Positions 41,898-50,303 of a DNA stretch of 64,000 nt are shown one piece after another. The stretch is from NCBI GenBank assembly GCA_945928865.1, contig CAMENZ010000001.1, positions 248,001 through 312,000 of the forward strand. The letters run 5' to 3'. The translations under genes were made by a program, and so were the position numbers. The stretch's first letter is position 1, and each line of letters begins with the position of its first letter. The notes beneath the pieces are model-generated. The model was given only the letters and a program-made list of their open reading frames with translations. It had not been told where the DNA came from and searched no databases. Source of the stretch: an uncultured Clostridia bacterium (lineage in GTDB: Bacteria > Bacillota > Clostridia > Peptostreptococcales > Anaerovoracaceae).

Positions 41898-43865
41898 ATG
41901 AAAGAAATAGTGTTAGCTGAAAATTCCGGATTTTGTTTCGGAGTTAAAGAGGCCATAAATAAAACGGAAGAACAAATTGAACATAAGTGTAGCGGGAGAA
42001 TTTATACTTTTGGACCTCTAATTCATAATAAGACAGTTACTAATGACCTTAGTAGCAGAGGCGTGGATATTCTTGAAAATTTAGATGGTGTAATTGAGGA
42101 AGATGTAGTGATAGTCAGGTCTCATGGTGAAGGTAAAAGATTTTTTCAAGAAGCAGAAAAGAAAAAATTAAATATCATAGATGCAACCTGTCCTTTTGTG
42201 GATAAAATACATCAGTTGGTTTCAGAAGCTTATGAAAATAATGTGCAGGTTTTAATAATCGGTGATAAAAATCATCCTGAAGTTGTAGGCATAAATGGTT
42301 GGTATGAGAATAAAGCATGGATAATAAATTCTGAAGAGGAAGCAGAGGCTTTAGCTTATACGGAAGATAATCTTTTAATAGTTTGTCAGACAACTATTAA
42401 AAAGGAGCTTATGGATAGAGTAGTTGAAATATTAGAAAAACGAAATTTCAAGTTCCAGGTGAAAAATACAATATGTTCTGCAACATCAAAGCGGCAGAAA
42501 AGCACTATGGATTTGGCAGCAAAATCTGACTGCATGATTATTATTGGAGATAAAAGTAGTTCTAATACTAAGAAATTGTATGAAATCTCTAAGAATATTT
42601 GCAAAAAAACATATTTAGTTGAAAAAAAAGAAGATTTACTGTTGCACCAAATGGAAAAATGTAATAAAATAGGAGTAGCTGCAGGTGCTTCGACGCCTGA
42701 AAGCTTAATTAAGGAGGTTATTGCTACCATGAGTGAAAAAATCACTGAAATGAAAATGGAAGATTTCATGGACGAAATTGAACAGTCTTTGAGATTACCA
42801 AAATTAAATGAAATTGTTAACGGAACGGTACACCAAGTTACTGATAAAGAAGTAATCGTTAACATGGGATGCAAGAAAGACGGAGTTATCCCAAAGGAAG
42901 AAGTAACATTGGAAGGAGACCAGAAGCTGACAGATTTATTCAAGGTTGGCGATGACATTCAGGCTAAGGTTGTTAAGACTGATGATGGTGAAGGTGTTAT
43001 TACACTTTCTAAGAAGAAGTTAGAAGTTAATGCCCACTGGACAGAAATTAGTGAAGCCCTTGAAAACAAAACTGTTTTAACAGTTAAGGTCTTAAGAGCT
43101 GTAAACGGCGGTGTTATAGTTGGCTACAAGGAAGTTACAGGCTTCATGCCACTTTCTCAATTAGCTGATAAATATATTGAAACAGCAGATGAGTACATTG
43201 GTAAGGAAATTACTGCAAGAGTAACTAGAGTTGAACAGAGAAAGAACAGAGCTGTATTCTCACACAGAATCATCTTAAATGAAGAAAAGCGTGCTAAATT
43301 AGAAGAACTTTGGCAGAACCTTCATGTTGACGATGTAGTAGAAGGTAAGGTAATGAGATTCACTGATTATGGTGCTTTCGTTGACTTAGGCGGTATTGAT
43401 GGATTATTACATATTTCCGAAATTTCTTGGGGTAAATTAAAACATCCACAGGAAGTATTAGCTATTGGTGATGTTGTTAAGGTTAAAATCCTTGCTATGA
43501 ATGAAGAAAGTGGAAAAATTTCTTTAGGCTTAAAGCAGACTAAACCTGAACCTTGGTCACTTATGGGCGAAAAGTACAATGTAGGCGATATCGTTACAGG
43601 TACAGTAGTTCAGATTAAGGAATATGGTGCATTCGTTGAACTTGAACCTGGTCTTGATGGACTTGTTCATATTTCAGAAATTGCTAATAAGAGAGTAGAA
43701 AATGTTGGCGAAGAATTAAAGATTGGTCAAACAGTTGAAGCTAAGTTATTAGAAATCGACCCTGAAAAGAAGAGAATTAGCTTATCTATTAAGAAAACCG
43801 CTTCTGATGAAGAAGTTTATGAAGATGCTGAAACAGAAGAAGCTGAGGAAGCTATCGAAGAATAA
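41898..43865 (+). CDS. ispH: Fused HMB-PP reductase (IspH) and ribosomal protein S1
   Basis: 655 residues. Residues 1-280 are IspH, the last MEP pathway enzyme, with its three cluster cysteines Cys13 (GFCFGV), Cys98 (DATCPF) and Cys193 (TICSAT). From about residue 295 four S1 RNA-binding domains follow, the third and fourth with the clear YGAFVDL / YGAFVEL and GLLHISEI / GLVHISEI motifs, and an acidic tail. The fusion is common in Clostridia. Codon choice looks more optimised in the S1 half (many AAG, GAA and GTT). A terminator follows. Confidence 0.95.
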   Translation: MKEIVLAENSGFCFGVKEAINKTEEQIEHKCSGRIYTFGPLIHNKTVTNDLSSRGVDILENLDGVIEEDVVIVRSHGEGKRFFQEAEKKKLNIIDATCPFVDKIHQLVSEAYENNVQVLIIGDKNHPEVVGINGWYENKAWIINSEEEAEALAYTEDNLLIVCQTTIKKELMDRVVEILEKRNFKFQVKNTICSATSKRQKSTMDLAAKSDCMIIIGDKSSSNTKKLYEISKNICKKTYLVEKKEDLLLHQMEKCNKIGVAAGASTPESLIKEVIATMSEKITEMKMEDFMDEIEQSLRLPKLNEIVNGTVHQVTDKEVIVNMGCKKDGVIPKEEVTLEGDQKLTDLFKVGDDIQAKVVKTDDGEGVITLSKKKLEVNAHWTEISEALENKTVLTVKVLRAVNGGVIVGYKEVTGFMPLSQLADKYIETADEYIGKEITARVTRVEQRKNRAVFSHRIILNEEKRAKLEELWQNLHVDDVVEGKVMRFTDYGAFVDLGGIDGLLHISEISWGKLKHPQEVLAIGDVVKVKILAMNEESGKISLGLKQTKPEPWSLMGEKYNVGDIVTGTVVQIKEYGAFVELEPGLDGLVHISEIANKRVENVGEELKIGQTVEAKLLEIDPEKKRISLSIKKTASDEEVYEDAETEEAEEAIEE

Positions 43866-43912
43866 GCTAAAGAGTGCTTAAAAAATATTTTAAAAGAGCA
43901 TAAAATTTATTT

Positions 43913-43940
43913 AGAGAGCCAGTTCGCTGACTCTCTTTTT
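43913..43940 (+). terminator. Terminator after ispH-rpsA
   Basis: AGAGAG-C-CAG (43913-43922) pairs with CTG-A-CTCTCT (43927-43936) around a TTCG tetraloop, one internal mismatch, then a run of T. Confidence 0.88.
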
Positions 43941-44005
43941 AAATATTATAGGAATAATAAAAGTTTTAGACTTTTAGATTTTGGAAAAGAGGATGTAAGT
44001 TTAGT

Positions 44006-45901
44006 ATGAAGAAAAAACTCATTAGAGAAATAGTTGTAGGAATAGTAAATAAGAATCGAAGAGGTTTTGGATTCATCAAGGCTGAAGATGGCAGTAAAGA
44101 TATTTTTATTGCAAAATCTAACATGGCAGGGGCTATGAACGGGGATTTAGTTGAAGTGGATATTCTTCCACCTCATTTATGGAGTAAGTCAAAAGAGGGA
44201 ATAGTAGCCAAGATTTTAGAGAGAAACACTAAGGAAGTGGTTGGAACTTTTGATAAAAATAAGCGATTTGGTTTTGTTATTCCGGATGATAAAAAGAATG
44301 TGGATGATGTTTTTGTAAAAAAGGAATTTTTCAAAAATGCTCAAAGCGGAGATAAGGTTTTAGTTAAGATAACTAAATATCCGAATAAAAAGGATAAGGC
44401 GGTGGGCAAGATACTTGAAGTTGTAGCTAATAAAAATGATGATAATAAGGATATTTTAAGTTTAATTAGAGGATATGGACTTAGGGAAAGTTTTCCATCC
44501 AGAGTCAACGCAGAGGCAAAGGCTAGAAGTAGAGAACCGATTTCTGATGTGGAAATTGGCAAAAGGCATGATTTAAGAGGATGGAAGGTTATAACCATAG
44601 ATGGCCCTGATGCTAAAGATTTAGATGACGGGGTTTCCATAGAAAAAATGGATAACGGGAATTATTTATTGGGGGTACATATTGCTGATGTAAGTCATTA
44701 TGTAGATGAAGATGGTTATTTAGATAAGGAAGCTTTAGATAGAGGAACCAGTGTATATCTTATCAATCAAGTTATACCTATGCTTCCAAAAGCTTTATCT
44801 AATGGAGCTTGCAGCTTAAATGCCAATGAAGATAAACTTACTTTGTCTTGTATTATGGAAGTGAATTCTGAAGGAGAGGTTGTAAGTCATAGTATAGAGG
44901 AAACTATTATAAGCTCCAAGGCTAGGATGGTTTATGATGATGTTTCCGATATTTTAGAAGAAAGTGGAGATTATAAGAAATTAAAAGATAAGTATAAGGA
45001 ATTGTGTCAAGAGATTTACCTTATGGGAGAATTGGCAAGAATTCTTAGAAATAAAAGAGAAAAAATGGGCAGCATAGATTTTGAAATTGAAGAAGGAGAA
45101 ATTCTTTTAGATGAAAAGGGAAAGGCTGTAGATATTGTAGTTAGGGAAAGGCGAACCGCAAATAAATTAATAGAGGAGTTCATGCTTTTAGCTAATGAGA
45201 CTGTAGCTGAACAATTTTTCTGGCTAGAGCTGCCTTTTATTTATCGTGTCCACGAAAGACCGGATAGTGAAAAGTTAGATGAGTTAAAGGCATTTTTACT
45301 TAATTTTAATGTAAGATTAAAGGGCGGGGTAGAAAATATTTATCCTAGAACCATAGCTGATATCTTAGGTAATTTAAAGGGTATGGAGTATGAAGATGTA
45401 GTAAACAGAGTGATTCTAAGGTCTATGAAAAAAGCTTTTTATAGTCCTGAATGTCAAGGGCATTTTGGCTTAGCTTTTAATTACTATTGTCATTTTACTT
45501 CTCCTATTAGAAGATATCCGGATTTATTTATTCATCGAATGATAAAAAAGTTTTTAAGAGGTGAACTTAAAAAGAATGTACTGGCTTTGTATGCGGATAA
45601 GGCAGAAATTGCGGCAGATATAAGTTCTAAAACAGAGCGAAAAGCACAGGAATTAGAGCGTGAAGTGGATAAATTCAAGAAAATTGAGTATATGACTAAG
45701 CATATCGGTGAAGAATTTGATGGAATAGTTAGTGGAGTGACAGAATTTGGAGTTTATGTAGAACTTAAAAATACAGTTGAGGGTATGGCATTTAGAAAAC
45801 ATTTAAGAAGAGACTATTCATTAGGTGAAAAGGTTAAAATTCGTGTTATAGATGCTAAAGTAGAAGAACGACAGTTGGACTTTAAGATTTTGGAAAAATA
45901 A
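44006..45901 (+). CDS. rnr: Ribonuclease R
   Basis: 631 residues: N-terminal cold-shock domains (GIVNKNRRGFGFI, then VVGTFDKNKRFGFVIP), the RNB catalytic domain with the metal-binding acidic cluster in DGPDAKDLDDGVSIE near residue 200, and one C-terminal S1 domain (FDGIVSGVTEFGVYVEL). It is a processive 3'-5' exoribonuclease for structured RNA. It lacks the N-terminal winged helix and the long basic tail found in larger members such as E. coli RNase R (over 800 residues). Its position after S1 fits a role in RNA turnover. Confidence 0.92.
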   Translation: MKKKLIREIVVGIVNKNRRGFGFIKAEDGSKDIFIAKSNMAGAMNGDLVEVDILPPHLWSKSKEGIVAKILERNTKEVVGTFDKNKRFGFVIPDDKKNVDDVFVKKEFFKNAQSGDKVLVKITKYPNKKDKAVGKILEVVANKNDDNKDILSLIRGYGLRESFPSRVNAEAKARSREPISDVEIGKRHDLRGWKVITIDGPDAKDLDDGVSIEKMDNGNYLLGVHIADVSHYVDEDGYLDKEALDRGTSVYLINQVIPMLPKALSNGACSLNANEDKLTLSCIMEVNSEGEVVSHSIEETIISSKARMVYDDVSDILEESGDYKKLKDKYKELCQEIYLMGELARILRNKREKMGSIDFEIEEGEILLDEKGKAVDIVVRERRTANKLIEEFMLLANETVAEQFFWLELPFIYRVHERPDSEKLDELKAFLLNFNVRLKGGVENIYPRTIADILGNLKGMEYEDVVNRVILRSMKKAFYSPECQGHFGLAFNYYCHFTSPIRRYPDLFIHRMIKKFLRGELKKNVLALYADKAEIAADISSKTERKAQELEREVDKFKKIEYMTKHIGEEFDGIVSGVTEFGVYVELKNTVEGMAFRKHLRRDYSLGEKVKIRVIDAKVEERQLDFKILEK

Positions 45902-45905
45902 AGGA

Positions 45906-46237
45906 ATTGAGCAGCAAATCAAAGCACAGATTATTTCGGGGGATTTGGTTTGCGGGGAAAATTACCTTCTATTAGATTTTTAGCAAAAGAATTAAGAGTA
46001 AGTATGATTACTGTTAAAAGAGCTTTTGATGAATTAGAATTAGATGGTTTTATTAATTCTGTACAAGGAAAAGGCAATTTTGTAGCTCCACAAAATAAAG
46101 AGTTCATAAAAGAGGAGTTTTTAAAAAAGATAGAAGAGAAGATAATGGAATTATATGAATTAGTGGATATGGCAAATATTCCATTAGAAGAAGTAGTTCA
46201 GATGATAAAAAAGATTAAGGAGGTTTATCATGAGTGA
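45906..46237 (+). pseudogene. Frameshifted GntR/YtrA-family regulator
   Basis: Frame from 45950 encodes LPSIRFLAKELRVSMITVKR and a following wing and helical tail, the winged helix of YtrA-type GntR regulators. The expected preceding part is present just upstream but in another frame: from 45906 it reads IEQQIKAQIISGDLVCGE. The two join if one A is restored in the GGGGAAAATTA run near 45955. The usual start (a Met about 12-18 residues earlier) is also missing because rnr ends there. So the gene is truncated and frameshifted; a TTG at 45950 could still make a 95-residue piece. Confidence 0.75.
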
Positions 46238-46244
46238 AATATAA
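46230..46244 (+). pseudogene. Stub of the gene that followed the GntR regulator
   Basis: AAGGAGG and ATG 46230 overlap the end of the GntR frame exactly as the coupled ABC-transporter ATPase gene does in ytrA-type operons, but the frame reads only ATG AGT GAA ATA TAA. It looks like a start left behind after deletion of the rest. Confidence 0.4.
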
Positions 46245-46348
46245 TGATAAATAAGGAATATATTAGAAAAGTTAGCAAATTCTACTTTTAAGGTGTGTAA
46301 ATTTGGATGAATTTTTAGTATTATATTACTGAAAAGGGGGTAAGACTT

Positions 46349-47260
46349 ATGGATTTATTAAAAATTGGTAAGTATATTGCTGAAAAGAGAAAAGCTTTAG
46401 GGTTAACACAAAAAGAACTGGCTGAGAAATTGGTTATGAGTGACAAGTCGGTTTCTAAATGGGAGAGAGGCATTTGTTTGCCGGATGCATCAATATATCT
46501 TAAATTATGTGAAATTTTAGGTATAAGCATAAATGAATTGTTTGCAGGTGAAGATATAAGCAGTGAGATGTTGCCGGCAAAATCTGAAGCTAATATTTTG
46601 ACAATAGTAACTAAAGGTAAAAGCACTCAAAAATTTCTAAAGAAAATCATTGCTTTATTGCTAATTGTTTCGATTCTAGCCTTAGGTACTTTAGGTTTTA
46701 ATATGTATAAAAATGTTAAAACAGAAAATATAATTATTCCTATGGACTATGATAGTACAGAAGTACATACTACTAATCTTATAAATGGTATAAATGGAGC
46801 TATATTATATAAATATAAGACTGCTAAAAAGTTTAAACGTCTAGAGCTTTATATGGCAAAATATGAATATGGTGAATTGATTGAAAAGAAATTGGTGAAT
46901 ACTCTTGAAATAAATAACAATCAATCCTCTGATGAAGGTTTAATATTCTTAGATCCTAAAGTTGAAAAAGGTTTTTCCATAAATACTATTTTAGCAACAG
47001 AAGATGAATGGGGTGTTAACAATTCTACGAAAAATTCTTATTTGGTAAAAGATGTAATTCTAGGAGAAGATTATATATTGGGAAATGCTAGAGTTTATGA
47101 AAAGAAGGAAATAAAATATGGAGAAGAACAAGGGCTTATAGCTTTTCATTATAGTGATAAGGATGGGGTGACTTTGAATAATATAGAGGAAAATGAAAAG
47201 GGTTATTTCATTAAAGATAATAAATATATTTTTTATTTCACATATAAATTTGTAGAATAG
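46349..47260 (+). CDS. XRE-family regulator with membrane anchor and outside domain
   Basis: 303 residues. An N-terminal Cro/C1 helix-turn-helix (residues about 6-60: LGLTQKELAEKLVMSDKSVS, then WERGICLPD) is followed by one membrane segment (about 96-118) and a roughly 185-residue domain, predicted outside, that I do not recognise. Such one-piece proteins may sense an envelope signal and act on DNA directly. A GGGGGG-type ribosome site precedes ATG 46349. It is followed by an unrelated small gene with its own promoter. Confidence 0.78.
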   Translation: MDLLKIGKYIAEKRKALGLTQKELAEKLVMSDKSVSKWERGICLPDASIYLKLCEILGISINELFAGEDISSEMLPAKSEANILTIVTKGKSTQKFLKKIIALLLIVSILALGTLGFNMYKNVKTENIIIPMDYDSTEVHTTNLINGINGAILYKYKTAKKFKRLELYMAKYEYGELIEKKLVNTLEINNNQSSDEGLIFLDPKVEKGFSINTILATEDEWGVNNSTKNSYLVKDVILGEDYILGNARVYEKKEIKYGEEQGLIAFHYSDKDGVTLNNIEENEKGYFIKDNKYIFYFTYKFVE

Positions 47261-47263
47261 AGG

Positions 47264-47292
47264 TTGACGACTAGGGATACTGGTGGTATAAC
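47264..47292 (+). promoter_or_regulatory. Promoter of the DUF6054-like gene
   Basis: TTGACG (47264-47269), 17 bases, TATAAC (47287-47292) preceded by TGG. It starts three bases after the stop of the XRE gene. Confidence 0.65.
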
Positions 47293-47313
47293 AAAGGTAC
47301 AAAGGGGGATAAT

Positions 47314-47685
47314 ATGAGTAGCAAGACAATTACTATGAAAAGACATTCTACAGACAGTTTAGAAAACTTAGGTACCTATGTAGAAGGTATAGTAAGTAAG
47401 CCGTATGTGGACTATAATTTAATAAGTAACAAATTTGAAAAGAAAGATGATACGGAAATTGTACTAGTTGTTTTGGAAAAATTTTTTTTAAGAACCAGTA
47501 GTATGGCAGCTTTGGTTGTACATTGTATAAGCTATTTAGGAGAACAGAAAATGACTATAATTGGTACAGGTGGCGGAGGAGGCTTATTTAATGTAAGTTG
47601 GGGTGCTAATTCAAACTTGGTAGATGAGGTGGCAAGTGCTATGGAAAATATAGGGTTTGTGGAAATAGACTCCGAAGTAATTTAA
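47314..47685 (+). CDS. DUF6054-like small protein
   Basis: 123 residues, one domain, soluble, with a conserved-looking glycine-rich stretch (IGTGGGGGLFNVSWG) and two hydrophobic strands. It resembles the uncharacterised DUF6054 family of Firmicutes; I am not certain of the match. It has its own promoter and a terminator, so it forms a single-gene unit. Confidence 0.55.
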   Translation: MSSKTITMKRHSTDSLENLGTYVEGIVSKPYVDYNLISNKFEKKDDTEIVLVVLEKFFLRTSSMAALVVHCISYLGEQKMTIIGTGGGGGLFNVSWGANSNLVDEVASAMENIGFVEIDSEVI

Positions 47686-47706
47686 AATAAAATGGTTTAA
47701 AATAAT

Positions 47707-47758
47707 AGGTTGTGACCTTAGGTGATTTTTATAATTATTTGTGGTCACAGCCTTTTTT
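47707..47758 (+). terminator. Terminator after the DUF6054-like gene
   Basis: AGGTTGTGACC (47707-47717) pairs with GGTCACAGCCT (47743-47753) with one G-T pair, then six T at 47753-47758. Confidence 0.85.
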
Positions 47759-47759
47759 G

Positions 47760-47788
47760 TTGTTTTAACATCTGTTTAATGGTATAAT
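47760..47788 (+). promoter_or_regulatory. Promoter of the Abi-type gene
   Basis: TTGTTT (47760-47765), 17 bases, TATAAT (47783-47788) preceded by TGG. It lies immediately after the previous terminator. Confidence 0.65.
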
Positions 47789-47863
47789 TTACCACAATTG
47801 ATATTTTTAGTAATAAAAGTAATGCTGATGGGTATTGAAATTAAATATTAGTAGAGATTATTT

Positions 47864-48640
47864 ATGATATTTACAAAAAAATTCAAAACAGTAAGAGAAC
47901 AGATTAGTTGCTTAGAGAAAAGAAAGCTTAAATTTAAGAATAAAGTAAATGCTGAGATAATATTGAAGAAATATAATTATTTTGATGTAGTTAATGGTTT
48001 TGAATCTTTATTATTAAAGGTAAGTAAATCTAATAAAGAATATGAAAATATTTGGTTTGAAGATTTTGAGAAATTATTCTTTTTTGATATGAGATTAAAA
48101 GAGACTACATTATCGAAGATATTTGATATAGAATCAAGGCTGAGAACTTCTATTGCCTATAATTTTGCAGAGACATATTGTAAAGACATTTCAGTTACGA
48201 TGAATTATACTAATCCTAAATATTATAAAAGACCTAACAAAAATGATACTCATCTAATCAATGTACTTAATAATTTTGACCTGTTCAGAATGAAACCGTA
48301 TTATCACAATGGGAATATAAAGAAAAAATCTTTCATTAATGAGTTAAAGAAGGAAAAACAATATGTAAGGCAATATTGTAAACCTCCATTTTGGGTTACA
48401 ATTAAAGCTTTACCATTAGGAAGTCTTTACTATACATTTATTTTTTTGGATGATACAGTAAAAGAAAAAGTTTTAAAAGACTTTGGAATGGATCTTGTGG
48501 ATGCAAAAGCATTTGAACAAGCACTATTTGTTTTAAAGGAAATGCGAAACCAATGTGCACATTTAGAACTAATTACACGTTTTAAATTAAAAAGTAAGAT
48601 GAATTTTAAAGCTGTTATAAACAGAGCAGAGTGCCTGTAG
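47864..48640 (+). CDS. Abi-family (AbiD/AbiF-like) HEPN protein
   Basis: 258 residues resembling the Abi_2 family of phage abortive-infection proteins. Start (RKLKFKNKVNAEIILKKYNY), a central FFDMRLKETTLSKIFDIESR helix, and the C-terminal motif Arg228-Asn-Gln-Cys-Ala-His233 (R-x4-H) mark it as a HEPN fold, where the motif is the RNase active site. It is AT-rich, flanked by terminators on both sides with its own promoter, and has no visible antitoxin partner. Role in phage defence is inferred from family. Confidence 0.8.
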   Translation: MIFTKKFKTVREQISCLEKRKLKFKNKVNAEIILKKYNYFDVVNGFESLLLKVSKSNKEYENIWFEDFEKLFFFDMRLKETTLSKIFDIESRLRTSIAYNFAETYCKDISVTMNYTNPKYYKRPNKNDTHLINVLNNFDLFRMKPYYHNGNIKKKSFINELKKEKQYVRQYCKPPFWVTIKALPLGSLYYTFIFLDDTVKEKVLKDFGMDLVDAKAFEQALFVLKEMRNQCAHLELITRFKLKSKMNFKAVINRAECL

Positions 48641-48741
48641 CATAGTGGAATTATCTTTTATATAGATGTAATGAAAATATTTAAGCTGTTTGGTAAAATA
48701 GCAGATATAAAATACATTATATTTAAGTTTTATATTTGGCG

Positions 48742-48778
48742 TAAGGGCATCTACATTTTGTAGATGCCCTTATTTTTT
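48742..48778 (+). terminator. Terminator after the Abi-type gene
   Basis: A perfect 14-bp stem, TAAGGGCATCTACA (48742-48755) with TGTAGATGCCCTTA (48759-48772), then six T at 48773-48778. It faces the end of the convergent trkH gene and may also stop leftward transcription, though without a T run on that side. Confidence 0.88.
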
Positions 48779-50240
48779 ATTTCTTACGTTTTATTCCCCA
48801 AAATGCATTTGTGAATAATAGAAGAAGTGCATATATTTCTAATCTTCCGGCTGTCATGAGAGTGCATAGCACAAGTTTTGAAAAGCCGTTAAATACTCCG
48901 TAATATCCACTAGTTCCAGGTATTCCCATAGAAAATCCCGTGTTTGTAAAAAGTCCTAGAGATGAGGTAATAGTAGTTTCCATATCTAAGTTATTGAGTG
49001 ATAAGCACAGGGCACCGACTAAAAGCACTATAAAGTATAGTAAAATATGAGAAGTTATAGCTGATGCACGATTTGCGGGAACAGGTTCACCATCTACTAT
49101 TACAGCTTTCACCGCATTAGGATGTACTTGTTTAAAAATGCCGCGTTTAACTAGTTTTAACAGCACTAGAAATCTAAAAACTTTTAAAGAACCTGAAGTA
49201 GACATGGTACAACCGCCTATCATCATAAGTGCAAATAATAATATGATGGTAAAGGAAGGCCATTTCGTATAGTCACAAACATAGTAACCGGAAGTAGATA
49301 TGAAGGATGTGACTTGAAATAGTGAATCCTTTATGGCTTGCCATAAACTTCTATAGGTACCATTTAATTTTAATATAATTCCTATTAACAGTGTAGAACC
49401 TATAATTAATGAAAAGAACAGTCTAAGTTCTTGATTTTTAAGGAAGGATTTAAATCTTCCTTTTACTACTAGGAAATATAAAGTATAGTTTATAGATGAA
49501 AGCAGTGTAAAAACCAAAATTACACCTCTTACATATACGGTTTGAAAAGCAGCAGCGTTAGATATTTTAATGGATAATCCGGAAGTACTTATGCTGCTTA
49601 AGGTATTTGTTAAAGCATCGAACATATTAAGTGGCCCCAGCCATAGTAGTAGGAATTCCAATAGGGTGAATAGACTATAAACTAAATATAGGAATTTACC
49701 GGTATCAGAAAATTTACCACCTAGTTTTTCAAAGAAGGGACCTGTTGTCTCTGCTGAAGCTATGGATTGTCCTGTAATTCCTAAAGTTGGAAATACTGAC
49801 ATAATTAGGATTAGAATACCCATACCACCTAACCAGTTTTCTATAGAACGCCATAGTAATAGAGCATTTGATAAGGTCTCTATATTTATAACTGTAGCTC
49901 CGGTGGTGGTGAAGCCGGCAACAGATTCAAATAGCCCATCTATAAAGCTGTATCCGCCTGCAAAACAGAAAGGCAAAGCTCCTAAGAGAGAGCAATAAAT
50001 CCAGCTTAAAGAAGCTATAAGGAAACCCTCTGACATATGAAGTTGTTTTTTTTCATCATTTAGTTTTCTAATTATCATATATCCTATGAGAATGGATACT
50101 ATTCCGATGATTGAGAAAGCATAAACGGAAGGCCATTCCTTAAAGTATATGCCGGATATTAAGCAAGGCACCATTGCGAAACCTTCGATTAAAGTCAATA
50201 AGCCTAATATACGAATTAGAACTTTATAATTTATGTGCAT
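48777..50240 (-). CDS. trkH: TrkH-type potassium uptake channel subunit (second copy)
   Basis: 487 residues with about ten membrane segments arranged as four membrane-pore-membrane repeats. Selectivity-loop sequences include GFTTTGATV, STSGLSIKI, TSGYYVCD and TNTGFSMG. It moves K+ (or Na+) with gating by TrkA. It is the last gene of a minus-strand trkA-trkH-trkH set, about 60 bases after the other copy. The two copies are clearly diverged, so they may differ in ion preference or expression. AGAGGT precedes the ATG. Confidence 0.92.
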   Translation of the reverse strand: MHINYKVLIRILGLLTLIEGFAMVPCLISGIYFKEWPSVYAFSIIGIVSILIGYMIIRKLNDEKKQLHMSEGFLIASLSWIYCSLLGALPFCFAGGYSFIDGLFESVAGFTTTGATVINIETLSNALLLWRSIENWLGGMGILILIMSVFPTLGITGQSIASAETTGPFFEKLGGKFSDTGKFLYLVYSLFTLLEFLLLWLGPLNMFDALTNTLSSISTSGLSIKISNAAAFQTVYVRGVILVFTLLSSINYTLYFLVVKGRFKSFLKNQELRLFFSLIIGSTLLIGIILKLNGTYRSLWQAIKDSLFQVTSFISTSGYYVCDYTKWPSFTIILLFALMMIGGCTMSTSGSLKVFRFLVLLKLVKRGIFKQVHPNAVKAVIVDGEPVPANRASAITSHILLYFIVLLVGALCLSLNNLDMETTITSSLGLFTNTGFSMGIPGTSGYYGVFNGFSKLVLCTLMTAGRLEIYALLLLFTNAFWGIKRKK

Positions 50241-50303
50241 ATAAAACCTCTACTTAGTTTTTATTATAACGACTGAATTACAGCAAAATCCACTTATCTA
50301 AGG

